From assembly GCA_947494675.1 (NCBI GenBank), contig CANLVP010000002.1:682001-746000 (forward strand): a stretch of DNA of 64,000 nucleotides, in the 5' to 3' direction. Source of the DNA: an uncultured Paracoccaceae bacterium (lineage in GTDB: Bacteria; Pseudomonadota; Alphaproteobacteria; Rhodobacterales; Rhodobacteraceae). Positions 16,263 through 24,788 of this stretch are shown one piece after another. Every line of letters begins with the position of its first letter. Within the stretch, counting starts at the first letter, position 1. Both the position numbers and the translations under genes were made by a program. The notes under the pieces were generated by a model. It ran no database searches. It worked only from the letters and a program-made list of their open reading frames with translations, and was not told the origin of the DNA.

Positions 16263-16278
16263 GCGTTAGCGCTAACGC
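16263..16278. promoter_or_regulatory. 16-bp perfect palindrome, LacI-family-type operator before zwf
   Basis: GCGTTAGCGCTAACGC is a perfect inverted repeat centred on CG, 20 bases upstream of the zwf start. The central TTAGCGCTAA is the form taken by many LacI-family operators. It is placed to block transcription of zwf-pgl-pgi. The cognate regulator is not in the window. The rest of 16279-16536 shows no gene. Confidence 0.7.
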
Positions 16279-16536
16279 CCTGATAGCAGACCGTGGCACC
16301 ATGTCTAGCGCTGCAACGCCCGAAATTACGATCCTTTGCGGCAGGATCGACCTTATTTCACGGGCTGCAGGAAAAATGCGCAGATTGCTGAAACTTTTAC
16401 GCAACCCGTCCGTGGCTTTGTCAGAACCAGCGCAACTGCAAGGGGCACCTGCGTTGGGTTTCTGGGTCACAGGGGCGCCGTCGGCCCCAAACTGCGACGC
16501 CTTTTGCACGGGCCGTCTTTGGACGGTCCGTGCGGC

Positions 16537-17121
16537 CTAGGCCTCAAGCTCTGCGTCCCAGTAAAGGTAATCCATCCAGCTGTCGTGCATGTGATTGGGC
16601 GGGAATTTCCGGCCCATATTGCGGAGCTCTTCAGCCTCTGGTTGGCGTGGTTTTCGGTTCAGACTGAGGCCGGAATGTTTCAGCAGCCGCGAGCCCTTGC
16701 GCAGATTGCAGGGGCTACAGGCCGCGACGACGTTCTGCCATGACGTGATCCCGCCACGGGCCCGCGGCAGGACATGATCAAAGGTCAGATCACCGCGCGC
16801 ACCACAATACTGACAGCTGAATTCGTCCCGCAGAAATAAATTAAAGCGCGTGAAGGCCACGCGCTTTTGAGGTTTCACATAGTCCTTGAGGACGACCACC
16901 GAGGGGATTGCGATCTCTGTCGAGGGGGACCTGACCACCTCATCGTATTCGCTGACGATATCGACCCGATCGAGCCAGGCCGCCTTCACCGCTTCTTGCC
17001 AGGGCCAAAGGCTAAGCGGGTAATAAGACAGCGGCCGATAATCCGCGTTCAACACAAGTGCGGGAAAGTGTTTCAGCGCCCCCGGTTCGCGCACAAAGTC
17101 TGATCTGAAATCGCCGTCCAT
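16537..17121 (-). CDS. HNH endonuclease family protein
   Basis: A 194-aa protein (207 aa from the alternative ATG at 17160) with a zinc-associated HNH domain near residues 110-150: CQYCG, then LTFDHVLPRARGG, then NVVAACSPCNLRKGSR. The upstream part, ALVLNADYRPLSYYPLSLWP, is a conserved partner region of this alphaproteobacterial family, often annotated only as HNH endonuclease. The single-gene unit lies between zwf and a diguanylate cyclase, so there is no phage context. ATG at 17121 is chosen because homologues usually begin with the same MDGDFR-type start. The cellular role is unknown. Confidence 0.85.
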   Translation of the reverse strand: MDGDFRSDFVREPGALKHFPALVLNADYRPLSYYPLSLWPWQEAVKAAWLDRVDIVSEYDEVVRSPSTEIAIPSVVVLKDYVKPQKRVAFTRFNLFLRDEFSCQYCGARGDLTFDHVLPRARGGITSWQNVVAACSPCNLRKGSRLLKHSGLSLNRKPRQPEAEELRNMGRKFPPNHMHDSWMDYLYWDAELEA

Positions 17122-17287
17122 CGACAAAAGAACCCCTGCTCTGTCACCTGTGTCTGGCATCAGAGCGGGAGCCCCGCTCCGGCCGCTTGGTTTGACTATA
17201 TCTTGCGTCCATCAAAGGGCAATCGCTAAATCTGCCCAATATGTCGCAGCATTAATCACCCAAGATGACAGCCGTGCGACAGTGCGT

Positions 17288-18046
17288 TCAACTGGCAAGC
17301 TTAGTGGCGACAGGCGCGATTGTTTCTTGCTGATCACCGGCCATCACCAGACGCGCGCGGCCATTATCCTTGGCCTGATAAAGCGCGCGATCTGCACAGC
17401 TCATGACGTCAGACAGATGATCTCCGGGTTCTGCATGGCAGCCGCCCAGCGAACAGGTGATGCGGATCGGTGTTCTTTGGCCCGGCGGCTGGATCGAAAT
17501 GCCCGCCGCGATGATCTGACTGACATTCTTTACCTTTTCGGGAGTTGTATCAAACAGCATCACCGCGAATTCCTCTCCTCCCAGCCGGGCGCAGTCAAAG
17601 CTCGCCGAGATCACAGGGCGAATGTTGATCGCGATCCGTTGCAGACAGATGTCGCCAAAGCCATGACCCCAAGTATCATTGACGGCTTTGAAATGATCCA
17701 CGTCGATCATCAAAAGCGTTCCGCCTTCCTCTGTCAGGCGCGCCGAGACGCTGTCGATAAAGGCGCGGCGATTGGGCATGCGGGTCAAAAGATCAGTGCG
17801 CGCCGAGAGAAAGAGCCGGCCTTGAAGTCGCAGGTGCAGGCGCAACATCATCATCGCCGCCGTCAGGAATGGCGCACAGGTGATCGCGCCAATCGCCAAT
17901 TTCTGCCAGAACGACATGACATCAGCCTGACCAAACACCCAAAGCACCAACAAAAAGAAGGCGTTAAACAACGATGTCCATGCGGCGAACCACAAAAACC
18001 ACTGGCCGGGTGACCGTGGCGTCATCAGGCGAAGCACGGTTTTCAC
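17288..18046 (-). CDS. Membrane-anchored diguanylate cyclase (GGDEF domain)
   Basis: A 252-aa protein with two hydrophobic segments (about 17-38 and 45-68) followed by a GGDEF domain from about residue 90. The substrate aspartates appear in LLMIDVDHFKAVNDTWGH and the active-site loop is RLGGEEF, an active GGEEF variant. The inhibitory RxxD site is not seen at the usual position five residues before the loop, so product inhibition may be absent. It makes cyclic di-GMP at the inner membrane. The short N-terminal sensor gives no clue to the signal. It is monocistronic. Confidence 0.92.
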   Translation of the reverse strand: MKTVLRLMTPRSPGQWFLWFAAWTSLFNAFFLLVLWVFGQADVMSFWQKLAIGAITCAPFLTAAMMMLRLHLRLQGRLFLSARTDLLTRMPNRRAFIDSVSARLTEEGGTLLMIDVDHFKAVNDTWGHGFGDICLQRIAINIRPVISASFDCARLGGEEFAVMLFDTTPEKVKNVSQIIAAGISIQPPGQRTPIRITCSLGGCHAEPGDHLSDVMSCADRALYQAKDNGRARLVMAGDQQETIAPVATKLAS

Positions 18047-18109
18047 GGCGATCCTTAGGTGACTGCCATGTTACCCTGTCACGGAATGATTACGGTTCAG
18101 TTAGGACGC

Positions 18110-18778
18110 TTAGCCGATCCCAAGGCGGTCACGCATGAAGGCCAGCGCCACGGACAACCCATCGGGGGCAATCCCGTGCCCTGTGCCCTTCATGACGTGG
18201 CCAAACACTTCTTTCCAGCCCGCACCTTCCAGCGCTTCGGCGGCCTGCTGCATCGATTGCGGCGGCACCACGTCGTCCTGATCGCCGTGGATCAACAAGA
18301 CCGGGGGTTTGCACACCACCTCGTCGGCCAGAACCTCTGGCTGCAACAGTCGGCCCGAGAAGGCCGCGATGCCTGCCACTGGGTCTTCGCGACGGGGCAG
18401 AACGTGCAGCGCCATCATCGTGCCTTGGCTAAAGCCCAAGACCATGACCTGTTCGGGCAGCAGGTCTTCGTCGACCATTACGCCGTCGAGAAATGCGTTG
18501 AGGTCTTCGGCGGCCCGCAAAAGCCCTGCGTTGGCTTCTTCCTCGCTTGATCCGTCGATCCAAGGGATCGGGAACCACTGAAACCCCATGGGACTGCCTG
18601 CGCAGTCTTCTGGCGCATCGGGCGAGATGAACAGCGTATCAGGCATATGTTCGCCCAAGGGATCAGCCAGCCCCAAAAGATCGGCACCATTCGCGCCGTA
18701 GCCATGCAGGAAAACCACGGCAGAGCGCGTCTCCCCCGAAAGTGGTTCCTTGCGGCCTGCTTGCAATGCGCGTGTCAT
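18110..18778 (-). CDS. Alpha/beta-hydrolase, phospholipase/carboxylesterase family
   Basis: A 222-aa serine esterase. The catalytic triad can be placed: serine in GFSQGTMMAL near residue 113, aspartate in HGDQDDVVPP near 170, histidine in GTGHGIAPDG near 203, with the oxyanion HGYGANGADL strand early. This is the cytosolic carboxylesterase/lysophospholipase group. ATG at 18778 forms an ATGA overlap with the glycosylase stop and has GAGGGG upstream, so the listed longer start is rejected. It ends a coupled cbiD-cobK-glycosylase-esterase run. The physiological substrate is unknown. Confidence 0.88.
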   Translation of the reverse strand: MTRALQAGRKEPLSGETRSAVVFLHGYGANGADLLGLADPLGEHMPDTLFISPDAPEDCAGSPMGFQWFPIPWIDGSSEEEANAGLLRAAEDLNAFLDGVMVDEDLLPEQVMVLGFSQGTMMALHVLPRREDPVAGIAAFSGRLLQPEVLADEVVCKPPVLLIHGDQDDVVPPQSMQQAAEALEGAGWKEVFGHVMKGTGHGIAPDGLSVALAFMRDRLGIG

Positions 18779-19413
18779 CTGATCCCCTCGCGTGTTTTGT
18801 GATGAGCGTAGTAGGCCCACAAGAGCCGGGCTGCAACCGACCGCCACGGCGACCAGGCCTGCGCCATCTCGCGCAGAGCCTTGTCTTTGGGGCGGTCGGG
18901 CAGATCAAACAGGATGCGCGCCCCTTCCTGCAGGGCCAGATCGCCGGGCGCAAAGACGTCAGCGCGGCCAAGGCTGAACATCGCATAGACCTCTGCCGTC
19001 CAGACACCGATCCCCGTGACAGCGGTGAGCGTCTGGATCACCTCATCCGTGGGCGCATCGCAGAGCGCCGCGAAATCGATGCCAGCATTGGCCAGCGCTT
19101 TGGCATAGCGCGCCTTTTGCTGGCTCAACCCCAAGGCCCGTAACTCTTCGGCAGAGGTCGCCGCGACCCGGCCTGCATCATCCATGCCTGCGGCCACCAA
19201 ACGACCCCAGATCGCATTGGCAGAGGCCACGCTGACCTGTTGGCCTACGATGGCGTTCAACAGCTGGTCAAATCCATCCGATTTGCGCCGCAACGGCAGC
19301 GGCCCGACCAGCGACAAGGCCTCAGCCATCCGCACATCTTGAGTGGCCAGCCACGCGGCCCCTTCGGCGACGCAAGCATCGCTGTAGATGATCCGCTCTA
19401 CGCCAGCGCCCAT
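18775..19413 (-). CDS. DNA-3-methyladenine glycosylase II-type HhH-GPD protein
   Basis: A 212-aa base-excision repair glycosylase. The helix-hairpin-helix is LTAVTGIGVWTAEVYAMFSL near residues 129-148 and the catalytic aspartate follows in DVFAPGDLAL; FDQLLNAIVGQQVSVASANA is the conserved N-terminal helix pair. It lacks the N-terminal transcription-like domain of E. coli AlkA. It removes alkylated purines from DNA. The start overlaps the cobK end by 16 bases, so it is co-transcribed with cobalamin genes, a conserved-looking but functionally unexplained pairing. Ada lies elsewhere, at 34.7 kb. Confidence 0.88.
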   Translation of the reverse strand: MGAGVERIIYSDACVAEGAAWLATQDVRMAEALSLVGPLPLRRKSDGFDQLLNAIVGQQVSVASANAIWGRLVAAGMDDAGRVAATSAEELRALGLSQQKARYAKALANAGIDFAALCDAPTDEVIQTLTAVTGIGVWTAEVYAMFSLGRADVFAPGDLALQEGARILFDLPDRPKDKALREMAQAWSPWRSVAARLLWAYYAHHKTREGIR

Positions 19414-20123
19414 GCCAAAGCCTCTTGCACGTTATCCACCACGTTCTCACTGGCGGGCGCGGGTCGTTTCATCATCAGGACGGGGATGCCCAAGGCGCGT
19501 GCGGCGTCCAGTTTTGAGCGGCTCGCCGCGCCGCCTGCGTTCTTGACCACCAGCACATCGACAGCGAGGCGTTCGAACAAGGCCACCTCGTCTGCGATAG
19601 AAAACGGCGGGCGTCCAATCAGGAATTCGCCACCTTCGAACGGAAACGGCCCGGTCGGCGGATCGATTTGCCGACAAATCAGGCGGCGGCCCGGCAGGTT
19701 GTCGAAGCGGTCCAGCGTTTGCCGCCCTGTGGCCAGAAAAACGGTGGCCTTGGCGGGGATGTGATCTGCCACCTCACGCTCGGTCGCGATCTCCGTCCAG
19801 TTGTCGCCCTTTTGCGGTGTCCAACCGGGCCGCAGAAATTGCAGATAAGGCAGCCCCCTGCCCGCGCAAATCCGCGCCGTTCTCTCCGAGATACGCGCCG
19901 CAAAGGGATGCGTCGCGTCCAGCACACGGGTGATCCCCTGCTGGTCAAGGTAAGCCTCAAACCCGGCCGCGCCGCCAAAGCCGCCCATGCGCGTCAGCAG
20001 GTCCAGCCCATCCGGCGCACGGGTCGCCCCGGCGAGCGAGGCGACGGCATCAGCCCCGGCCTGCGCAAGTTCCGCTGCAATCCCTTTGGCGTCCCCGGTG
20101 CCTGCGAGCAGCAAGAGCGTCAT
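19398..20123 (-). CDS. cobK: Precorrin-6A reductase
   Basis: A 241-aa NADPH-dependent reductase of corrin ring synthesis (CobK/CbiJ). The start LLLLAGTGDAKGIAAELA, the RVLDATHPFAARISERTARI block near residue 64 and VFLATGRQTLDRF near 128 are family landmarks. The ATG overlaps the cbiD stop (ATGA), so the two consecutive corrin-modifying steps are translationally coupled. The cytosolic product passes on towards cobyrinic acid. The late steps cobA and cobB are divergently encoded right after cbiD. Confidence 0.92.
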   Translation of the reverse strand: MTLLLLAGTGDAKGIAAELAQAGADAVASLAGATRAPDGLDLLTRMGGFGGAAGFEAYLDQQGITRVLDATHPFAARISERTARICAGRGLPYLQFLRPGWTPQKGDNWTEIATEREVADHIPAKATVFLATGRQTLDRFDNLPGRRLICRQIDPPTGPFPFEGGEFLIGRPPFSIADEVALFERLAVDVLVVKNAGGAASRSKLDAARALGIPVLMMKRPAPASENVVDNVQEALAWALA

Positions 20124-21181
20124 GTTGCCCGCTCAACCTGTGCAAGGATTTGACCTGCGCGGTCGATCACGACGATCTCAATCACCTTGGGCAGCCCGCC
20201 ATCCGCAAAGAGCGCCATGGCTTGCGCGGCAGCGCGGGTCGCGACGGCATTTGCCATGGCAGGACCAACAATTTCAAAAGCTTCCAACGCGGTGTTTGCG
20301 TCCCGCAAACGTGTGTCCCCGGTCCACATCGCCAGCGCCCCAAAATCCACCTGAGAGCGCCCGGAATGCAAGTCACTGGCCCCCTGAGCGAGCTTCGTCA
20401 GCTTGCCGATCCCGCCGCCAATGGTGAGCCGGTCGACGGGGTGACGGCGCAAATACTTGATCATTCCGCCGACAAAATCGCCCATATCCAGCATCGCGTG
20501 GTCCGGCAGCCCGTGCAGCGCTTGCACGACGCGTTCGCTGGTGGCCCCTGTGCAGCCCGCCACATGGGTCAGGCCATCGGCGCGGGCCACATCAATGCCG
20601 CGGTGGATCGAAGCGATCCAAGCGGCACATGAGAATGGCCGCACCACGCCGGTTGTTCCCAGAATGGACAGCCCGCCCGTAATTCCCAGCCTTGGATTCC
20701 ACGTCTTCTTGGCGATCTCCGCGCCGCCCGGCACAGAAACAGTGATCTCAATATCGGGGGTCGCGCCCATTTCGCCCGCCACTTCTGCCACGACCTCATC
20801 CATCATCGCGCGCGGCACAGGGTTGATCGCGGGTTCGCCCACGGCAATGGGCAGCCCCGCCTTGGTGACGGTGCCCACGCCTTCCCCGGCCTTGAAAACA
20901 ACACCCCCGGCGGAGGCCTGCACGCGCACCTTAATCATCGCGCCGTGGGTCACGTCAGGGTCATCGCCCGCGTCCTTGATGATCCCCACCTCGGCCCAGC
21001 CCGCGCCCACGTCCTTTTGCGCCAAGGCAAAGACCGGCGTTTCGCCTTTGGGCAGGGTGATGCTGACCTCTGCCGGAAAAGCCCCACCCCACAAACGCAA
21101 CAACGCCGCCTTGGTGGCGGCGGTCGCACAAGTGCCCGTGGTCCAGCCCCGGCGCAGCTCTCCTGATGGTTTGCGGCTCAT
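20120..21181 (-). CDS. cbiD: Cobalt-precorrin-5B C1-methyltransferase
   Basis: A 353-aa SAM-dependent methyltransferase removing the extruded two-carbon unit and methylating C1 during corrin synthesis. The N-terminal RRGWTTGTCATAATKAAL motif is diagnostic, and GVVRPFSCAAWIASIHRGID and CTGATSE follow. ATG at 21181 gives family length; the long upstream extension is a shadow of cobA on the other strand. It is divergent from cobA across 95 bases, too short for a B12 riboswitch. CbiD belongs to the cobalt-early nomenclature while CobK is the aerobic one; such mixtures are common in this order. Confidence 0.94.
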   Translation of the reverse strand: MSRKPSGELRRGWTTGTCATAATKAALLRLWGGAFPAEVSITLPKGETPVFALAQKDVGAGWAEVGIIKDAGDDPDVTHGAMIKVRVQASAGGVVFKAGEGVGTVTKAGLPIAVGEPAINPVPRAMMDEVVAEVAGEMGATPDIEITVSVPGGAEIAKKTWNPRLGITGGLSILGTTGVVRPFSCAAWIASIHRGIDVARADGLTHVAGCTGATSERVVQALHGLPDHAMLDMGDFVGGMIKYLRRHPVDRLTIGGGIGKLTKLAQGASDLHSGRSQVDFGALAMWTGDTRLRDANTALEAFEIVGPAMANAVATRAAAQAMALFADGGLPKVIEIVVIDRAGQILAQVERAT

Positions 21182-21276
21182 GGCGCGACTATAACGTCGC
21201 CCGCCATGCCGCCAAGCGCCAATAGCGCGTCGCTTGGTGGCTTTTCGCGCCCGGCAAACCGGTGCATAACGGGGGC

Positions 21277-22128
21277 ATGACAACGACGCTGACACTTCCC
21301 GGCCAAGGATGGCCCACATTGGAACCCGGTTGGGTCTGGCTTTGCGGGGCTGGCCCCGGCGATCCCGGCCTGCTGACGCTGCATGCGCTGAACGCGCTGC
21401 AGCAGGCTGATGTGGTGATCTATGATGCGCTGGTGCAAGAGGATATCCTGACTTGGGCGCCGCAGGCCGAGCACATCTACGCGGGCAAACGCGGCGGCAA
21501 ACCATCGGCCAAGCAGCGCGACATCTCGCTGCGGCTGGTTGATCTGGCGCGCGAGGGCAAACGGGTGCTGCGGCTCAAAGGCGGCGATCCGTTTGTGTTT
21601 GGTCGTGGCGGTGAAGAGGCGCAGACGCTGGTGCAACACGGCGTGCCCATCCGGATCATCCCGGGCATCAGCGCGGGTATCGGCGGGCTGGCCTATGCGG
21701 GCATCCCCGTCACCCACCGCGACGTGAACCAATCGGTGACATTCGTCACAGGCCACGATCAATCCGGGAACACGCCAGGATCTTTGGATTGGCAAGCGAT
21801 TTCAAAGGGATCGCAGGTGATTGTGATCTACATGGGGATGAAACATATCGCCCAGATCGCAGGCGCGCTGATCGACGCAGGCCGCGCCCTGGGCGAGCCT
21901 GTGGCCGTCGTCACCACAGCCACCACAGCCGAACAGCAGGTGCTCGAAACCACCCTTGGCACGGTGGTTGCGGACATTGAAACCGCTGGACTGGAACCGC
22001 CCGCAATCATCTGCGTGGGCCGCTCAGTGCTGATGCGTCAAGTGCTCGACTGGCAAGGCATGGCCGCAGGTGACGCGCCGCGCGACCTTGATCCCTTGGG
22101 TCGTGGCCGCCCTGCCGAATCCGCCTGA
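21277..22128 (+). CDS. cobA: Uroporphyrinogen-III C-methyltransferase
   Basis: A 283-aa SAM-dependent methyltransferase (SUMT) converting uroporphyrinogen III to precorrin-2, the branch point to siroheme and B12. Motifs in order: VWLCGAGPGDPGLLTL, the RLKGGDPFVFGRGGEEAQ loop near residue 104, and PGISAGIGGLAYAGIPVTHR near 133. It has no CysG-type oxidase/ferrochelatase domain. ATG at 21277 is preferred over GTG at 21262, with a G-run immediately upstream. It is followed by cobB after 13 bases. Confidence 0.95.
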   Translation: MTTTLTLPGQGWPTLEPGWVWLCGAGPGDPGLLTLHALNALQQADVVIYDALVQEDILTWAPQAEHIYAGKRGGKPSAKQRDISLRLVDLAREGKRVLRLKGGDPFVFGRGGEEAQTLVQHGVPIRIIPGISAGIGGLAYAGIPVTHRDVNQSVTFVTGHDQSGNTPGSLDWQAISKGSQVIVIYMGMKHIAQIAGALIDAGRALGEPVAVVTTATTAEQQVLETTLGTVVADIETAGLEPPAIICVGRSVLMRQVLDWQGMAAGDAPRDLDPLGRGRPAESA

Positions 22129-22141
22129 TGCCACGCCTCAG

Positions 22142-23413
22142 ATGAGCCTCCTCCTCGCAGCCCCGGCCTCTGGTTCTGGCAAGACAACCATCACGCTGGG
22201 CATCCTGCGCGCACTTTCGCGGCGCGGTATCGCGGTGCGTGGGGCCAAGTCAGGACCGGATTATATCGACCCGCAGTTCCACGCCGCCGCTTGTGGAAAG
22301 CCCTGCTTTAACCTTGACGCATGGGCCATGACACCGACCCGCATCAAGGAGGCCGCCGCAGGCACAGGCCCGCTTTTGATCGAAGGCGCGATGGGGCTTT
22401 TTGACGGCGCGCCGCCAGATGGCAAAGGCGCCTGCGCTGATCTTGCGCGACTGCTGAATGTGCCGGTTGTCCTGATCGTCGATGCGGCGTCCATGGCGCA
22501 ATCCATCGCACCGCTCGTGACCGGGTTCGCCAAACACGACCCGGACGTCAAAGTAGCGGGCGTCATCCTCAACCGTGTCGGATCGGACCGTCACGCGACC
22601 ATGCTGAAAACAGCGCTAGCGCCCACCGGCATTCCCGTCTTGGGCACCGTCATGCGCGACGCCGACCTTGCGCGCCCGTCGCGCCACCTTGGATTGGTGC
22701 AAGCGGGCGAATTGCCGGACCTTGAGGCGTTTCTGAACAAGGCCGCTGATGTCATGGAAGCCGCGATTGATCTGGACGCCTTGCTGGCTTTGGGTCGCCC
22801 GATTGACGCGCGCAGCCCACTGCGCAGCAACAAGATCCGCGACTTGCTCAAAGGCCGCTCCATCGCCGTCGCCCGCGATGCGGCGTTTTCGTTCAGCTAC
22901 AGCTATGAACTGGCGCTTTATGCCCATATGGGCGTCGACATCCGGTATTTTTCGCCCCTTGCCAATGATCCCGTGCCAGAGGCTGACAAGGTCATCCTGC
23001 CGGGCGGCTACCCAGAGCTTTATGCAGGCCAACTTGCCCAAGCAGATGTCTTTCTGGACAGCCTCAGGAACGCCGCAGAAGTCACTGATATCTATGGTGA
23101 ATGTGGGGGCTACATGACCCTTGGCGAAACGCTCACGGATGCTGATGGCGTGACCCACAAGATGGCGGGCCTTTTGCCGCTGGAGACGAGTTTCGCCAGT
23201 CGCAAATTGAACCTGGGCTATCGAACGCTTTATGCCCATGGCAGCAAAACCAAGCCAATCAAGGCGCATGAATTCCACTACGCTACGACACTCCGCGCTG
23301 AAGGCACCCCGCTGTTTGACGCCTTTGATGCCGAAGGCAACGCGCTTGGCCCGATGGGGCTGGTGAAAGGTCGCGTCAAAGGATCGTTTGCGCATATTAT
23401 TTCAAGCGATTGA
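22142..23413 (+). CDS. cobB: Cobyrinate a,c-diamide synthase
   Basis: A 423-aa ATP-dependent amidotransferase adding amide groups from glutamine to carboxylates a and c of (hydrogeno)byrinic acid. The N-terminal P-loop is LLAAPASGSGKTT, followed by KSGPDYIDPQFH. The C-terminal glutamine amidotransferase domain has LPGGYPELYA and the nucleophile cysteine in DIYGECGGYM near residue 320. ATG at 22142 fits the family start; the longer frame reads through the cobA end. It shares a transcript with cobA. Confidence 0.95.
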   Translation: MSLLLAAPASGSGKTTITLGILRALSRRGIAVRGAKSGPDYIDPQFHAAACGKPCFNLDAWAMTPTRIKEAAAGTGPLLIEGAMGLFDGAPPDGKGACADLARLLNVPVVLIVDAASMAQSIAPLVTGFAKHDPDVKVAGVILNRVGSDRHATMLKTALAPTGIPVLGTVMRDADLARPSRHLGLVQAGELPDLEAFLNKAADVMEAAIDLDALLALGRPIDARSPLRSNKIRDLLKGRSIAVARDAAFSFSYSYELALYAHMGVDIRYFSPLANDPVPEADKVILPGGYPELYAGQLAQADVFLDSLRNAAEVTDIYGECGGYMTLGETLTDADGVTHKMAGLLPLETSFASRKLNLGYRTLYAHGSKTKPIKAHEFHYATTLRAEGTPLFDAFDAEGNALGPMGLVKGRVKGSFAHIISSD

Positions 23414-23455
23414 TCCCCATTGCACCCGCATCGCGACAGGCTTACCGATAGCGGC

Positions 23456-24676
23456 ATGGATACAGTGAACGACAGTCTTGCCCGCCGCAACGTCGCGGTT
23501 CTGGTTGCCGCCCAAGCGCTTTTGGGCAGCCAGATCACGATGATCTTTGTGGTTGGCGGGCTGGCGGGCCAGCAGCTTTCGCCGATTGCCTGCTTTGCGA
23601 CACTGCCGATATCGCTGATCGTGTTTGGCTCAATGACCACGGCCCCATGGCTGAGCCCGTTCATGCAGCGCTATGGCCGTCAGGCGGGGTTCTATGTCGG
23701 GGCCATTGGCGGGCTGATCGGTGGGGCCATCTCGGCCTATGCGATCACCGTATCGAGCTTTGTGCTGTTCCTTGTCGGCTCATACCTGACTGGCATCTAC
23801 ATGTCGGCACAGGGTTTTTTCAGGTTCGCCGCCGCTGATACCGCGTCAGAGTCTTTCCGCCCCAAGGCAATTTCCTATGTGCTGGCAGGCGGCTTGATCT
23901 CGGCCATTATCGGGCCGCAACTGGTCAGCCTGCTAACCTACACCAACCCCGACGCCACCGTGATGCGCTATTTGCCGGTTTATTACGCCGCGATTGCGAT
24001 CAACATCATTGGCATGGCGCTATTCATCTTTTTGCGCATCCCGACGCCGCCCAAAGCGGAACCCGGCGACGACAGGGGCCGCAGCATCAAAGAGCTTTTG
24101 ATGACACCGCGCATCGCCGTTGCCGTGATCTGCGCCATGGTCAGCTATGCCCTGATGAACCTTGTGATGACGTCGACCCCCTTGGCTGTCGTGGCCTGCG
24201 GTTACGCGGTGTCAGATGCGTCGAACGTGGTCACAGGCCACGTGCTGGCGATGTTTGCCCCGTCCTTCTTTACCGGCCACCTGATTGCCCGCTTTGGCGT
24301 TGAACGCATCATGGGGCTTGGCCTTGCGATCCTGGCCATCGCGGGCGTCGTTGCCTTGCAAGGCGTTGAATTGACGAATTTTTACATCGCGCTCATCCTC
24401 TTGGGGCTCGGCTGGAACTTTGGCTTTATCGGTGCCACCACCATGCTCGCCAATGCCCACGCCCCATCGGAACGGGGCCGTGTCCAAGGCGTGAATGACA
24501 TGATCGTCTTTGGCATGGTCACCGTCGCCAGCCTTGCCTCTGGCGGTTTGATGAACTGCGCGGGCGGCACAGCGGTTGAGGGTTGGACAGCCGTCAATCT
24601 GGCGATGGTGCCGTTTCTGGTGCTGGCAGGCGGATCGTTGATCTGGCTGATGATGCGCCCGCGCGTCGCGGCCTAG
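23456..24676 (+). CDS. Major facilitator superfamily transporter
   Basis: A 406-aa inner-membrane protein with about twelve hydrophobic helices. SPFMQRYGRQAGFYVGAIGG near residue 65 is the loop 2-3 MFS signature region, and a second half-repeat starts near 215 after the charged central loop (PPKAEPGDDRGRSIKELL). ATG at 23456 is preferred to the TTG at 23420. It is 42 bases after cobB, so it may be co-transcribed and could carry a corrinoid-related compound or metal, but nothing in the sequence fixes the substrate. Confidence 0.88.
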   Translation: MDTVNDSLARRNVAVLVAAQALLGSQITMIFVVGGLAGQQLSPIACFATLPISLIVFGSMTTAPWLSPFMQRYGRQAGFYVGAIGGLIGGAISAYAITVSSFVLFLVGSYLTGIYMSAQGFFRFAAADTASESFRPKAISYVLAGGLISAIIGPQLVSLLTYTNPDATVMRYLPVYYAAIAINIIGMALFIFLRIPTPPKAEPGDDRGRSIKELLMTPRIAVAVICAMVSYALMNLVMTSTPLAVVACGYAVSDASNVVTGHVLAMFAPSFFTGHLIARFGVERIMGLGLAILAIAGVVALQGVELTNFYIALILLGLGWNFGFIGATTMLANAHAPSERGRVQGVNDMIVFGMVTVASLASGGLMNCAGGTAVEGWTAVNLAMVPFLVLAGGSLIWLMMRPRVAA

Positions 24677-24788
24677 TCTTCGCAGGTAGGCATCTCAACG
24701 CCTTAGCTTGCCACGGCTGACCGAGGCCAGAACCGCCTCTCACAACGCGATCGGATTGGAGATTTGCGCCCCCATCCAATCACTCACT

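Noticed and set aside
14545-16269. 574-codon plus frame antisense to pgl and zwf
   Set aside because: Both minus-strand genes carry intact enzyme signatures; the plus frame is a G+C-rich shadow.
21182-21276. B12 riboswitch between cbiD and cobA
   Set aside because: The gap is only 95 bases and no B12-box-like core is visible.
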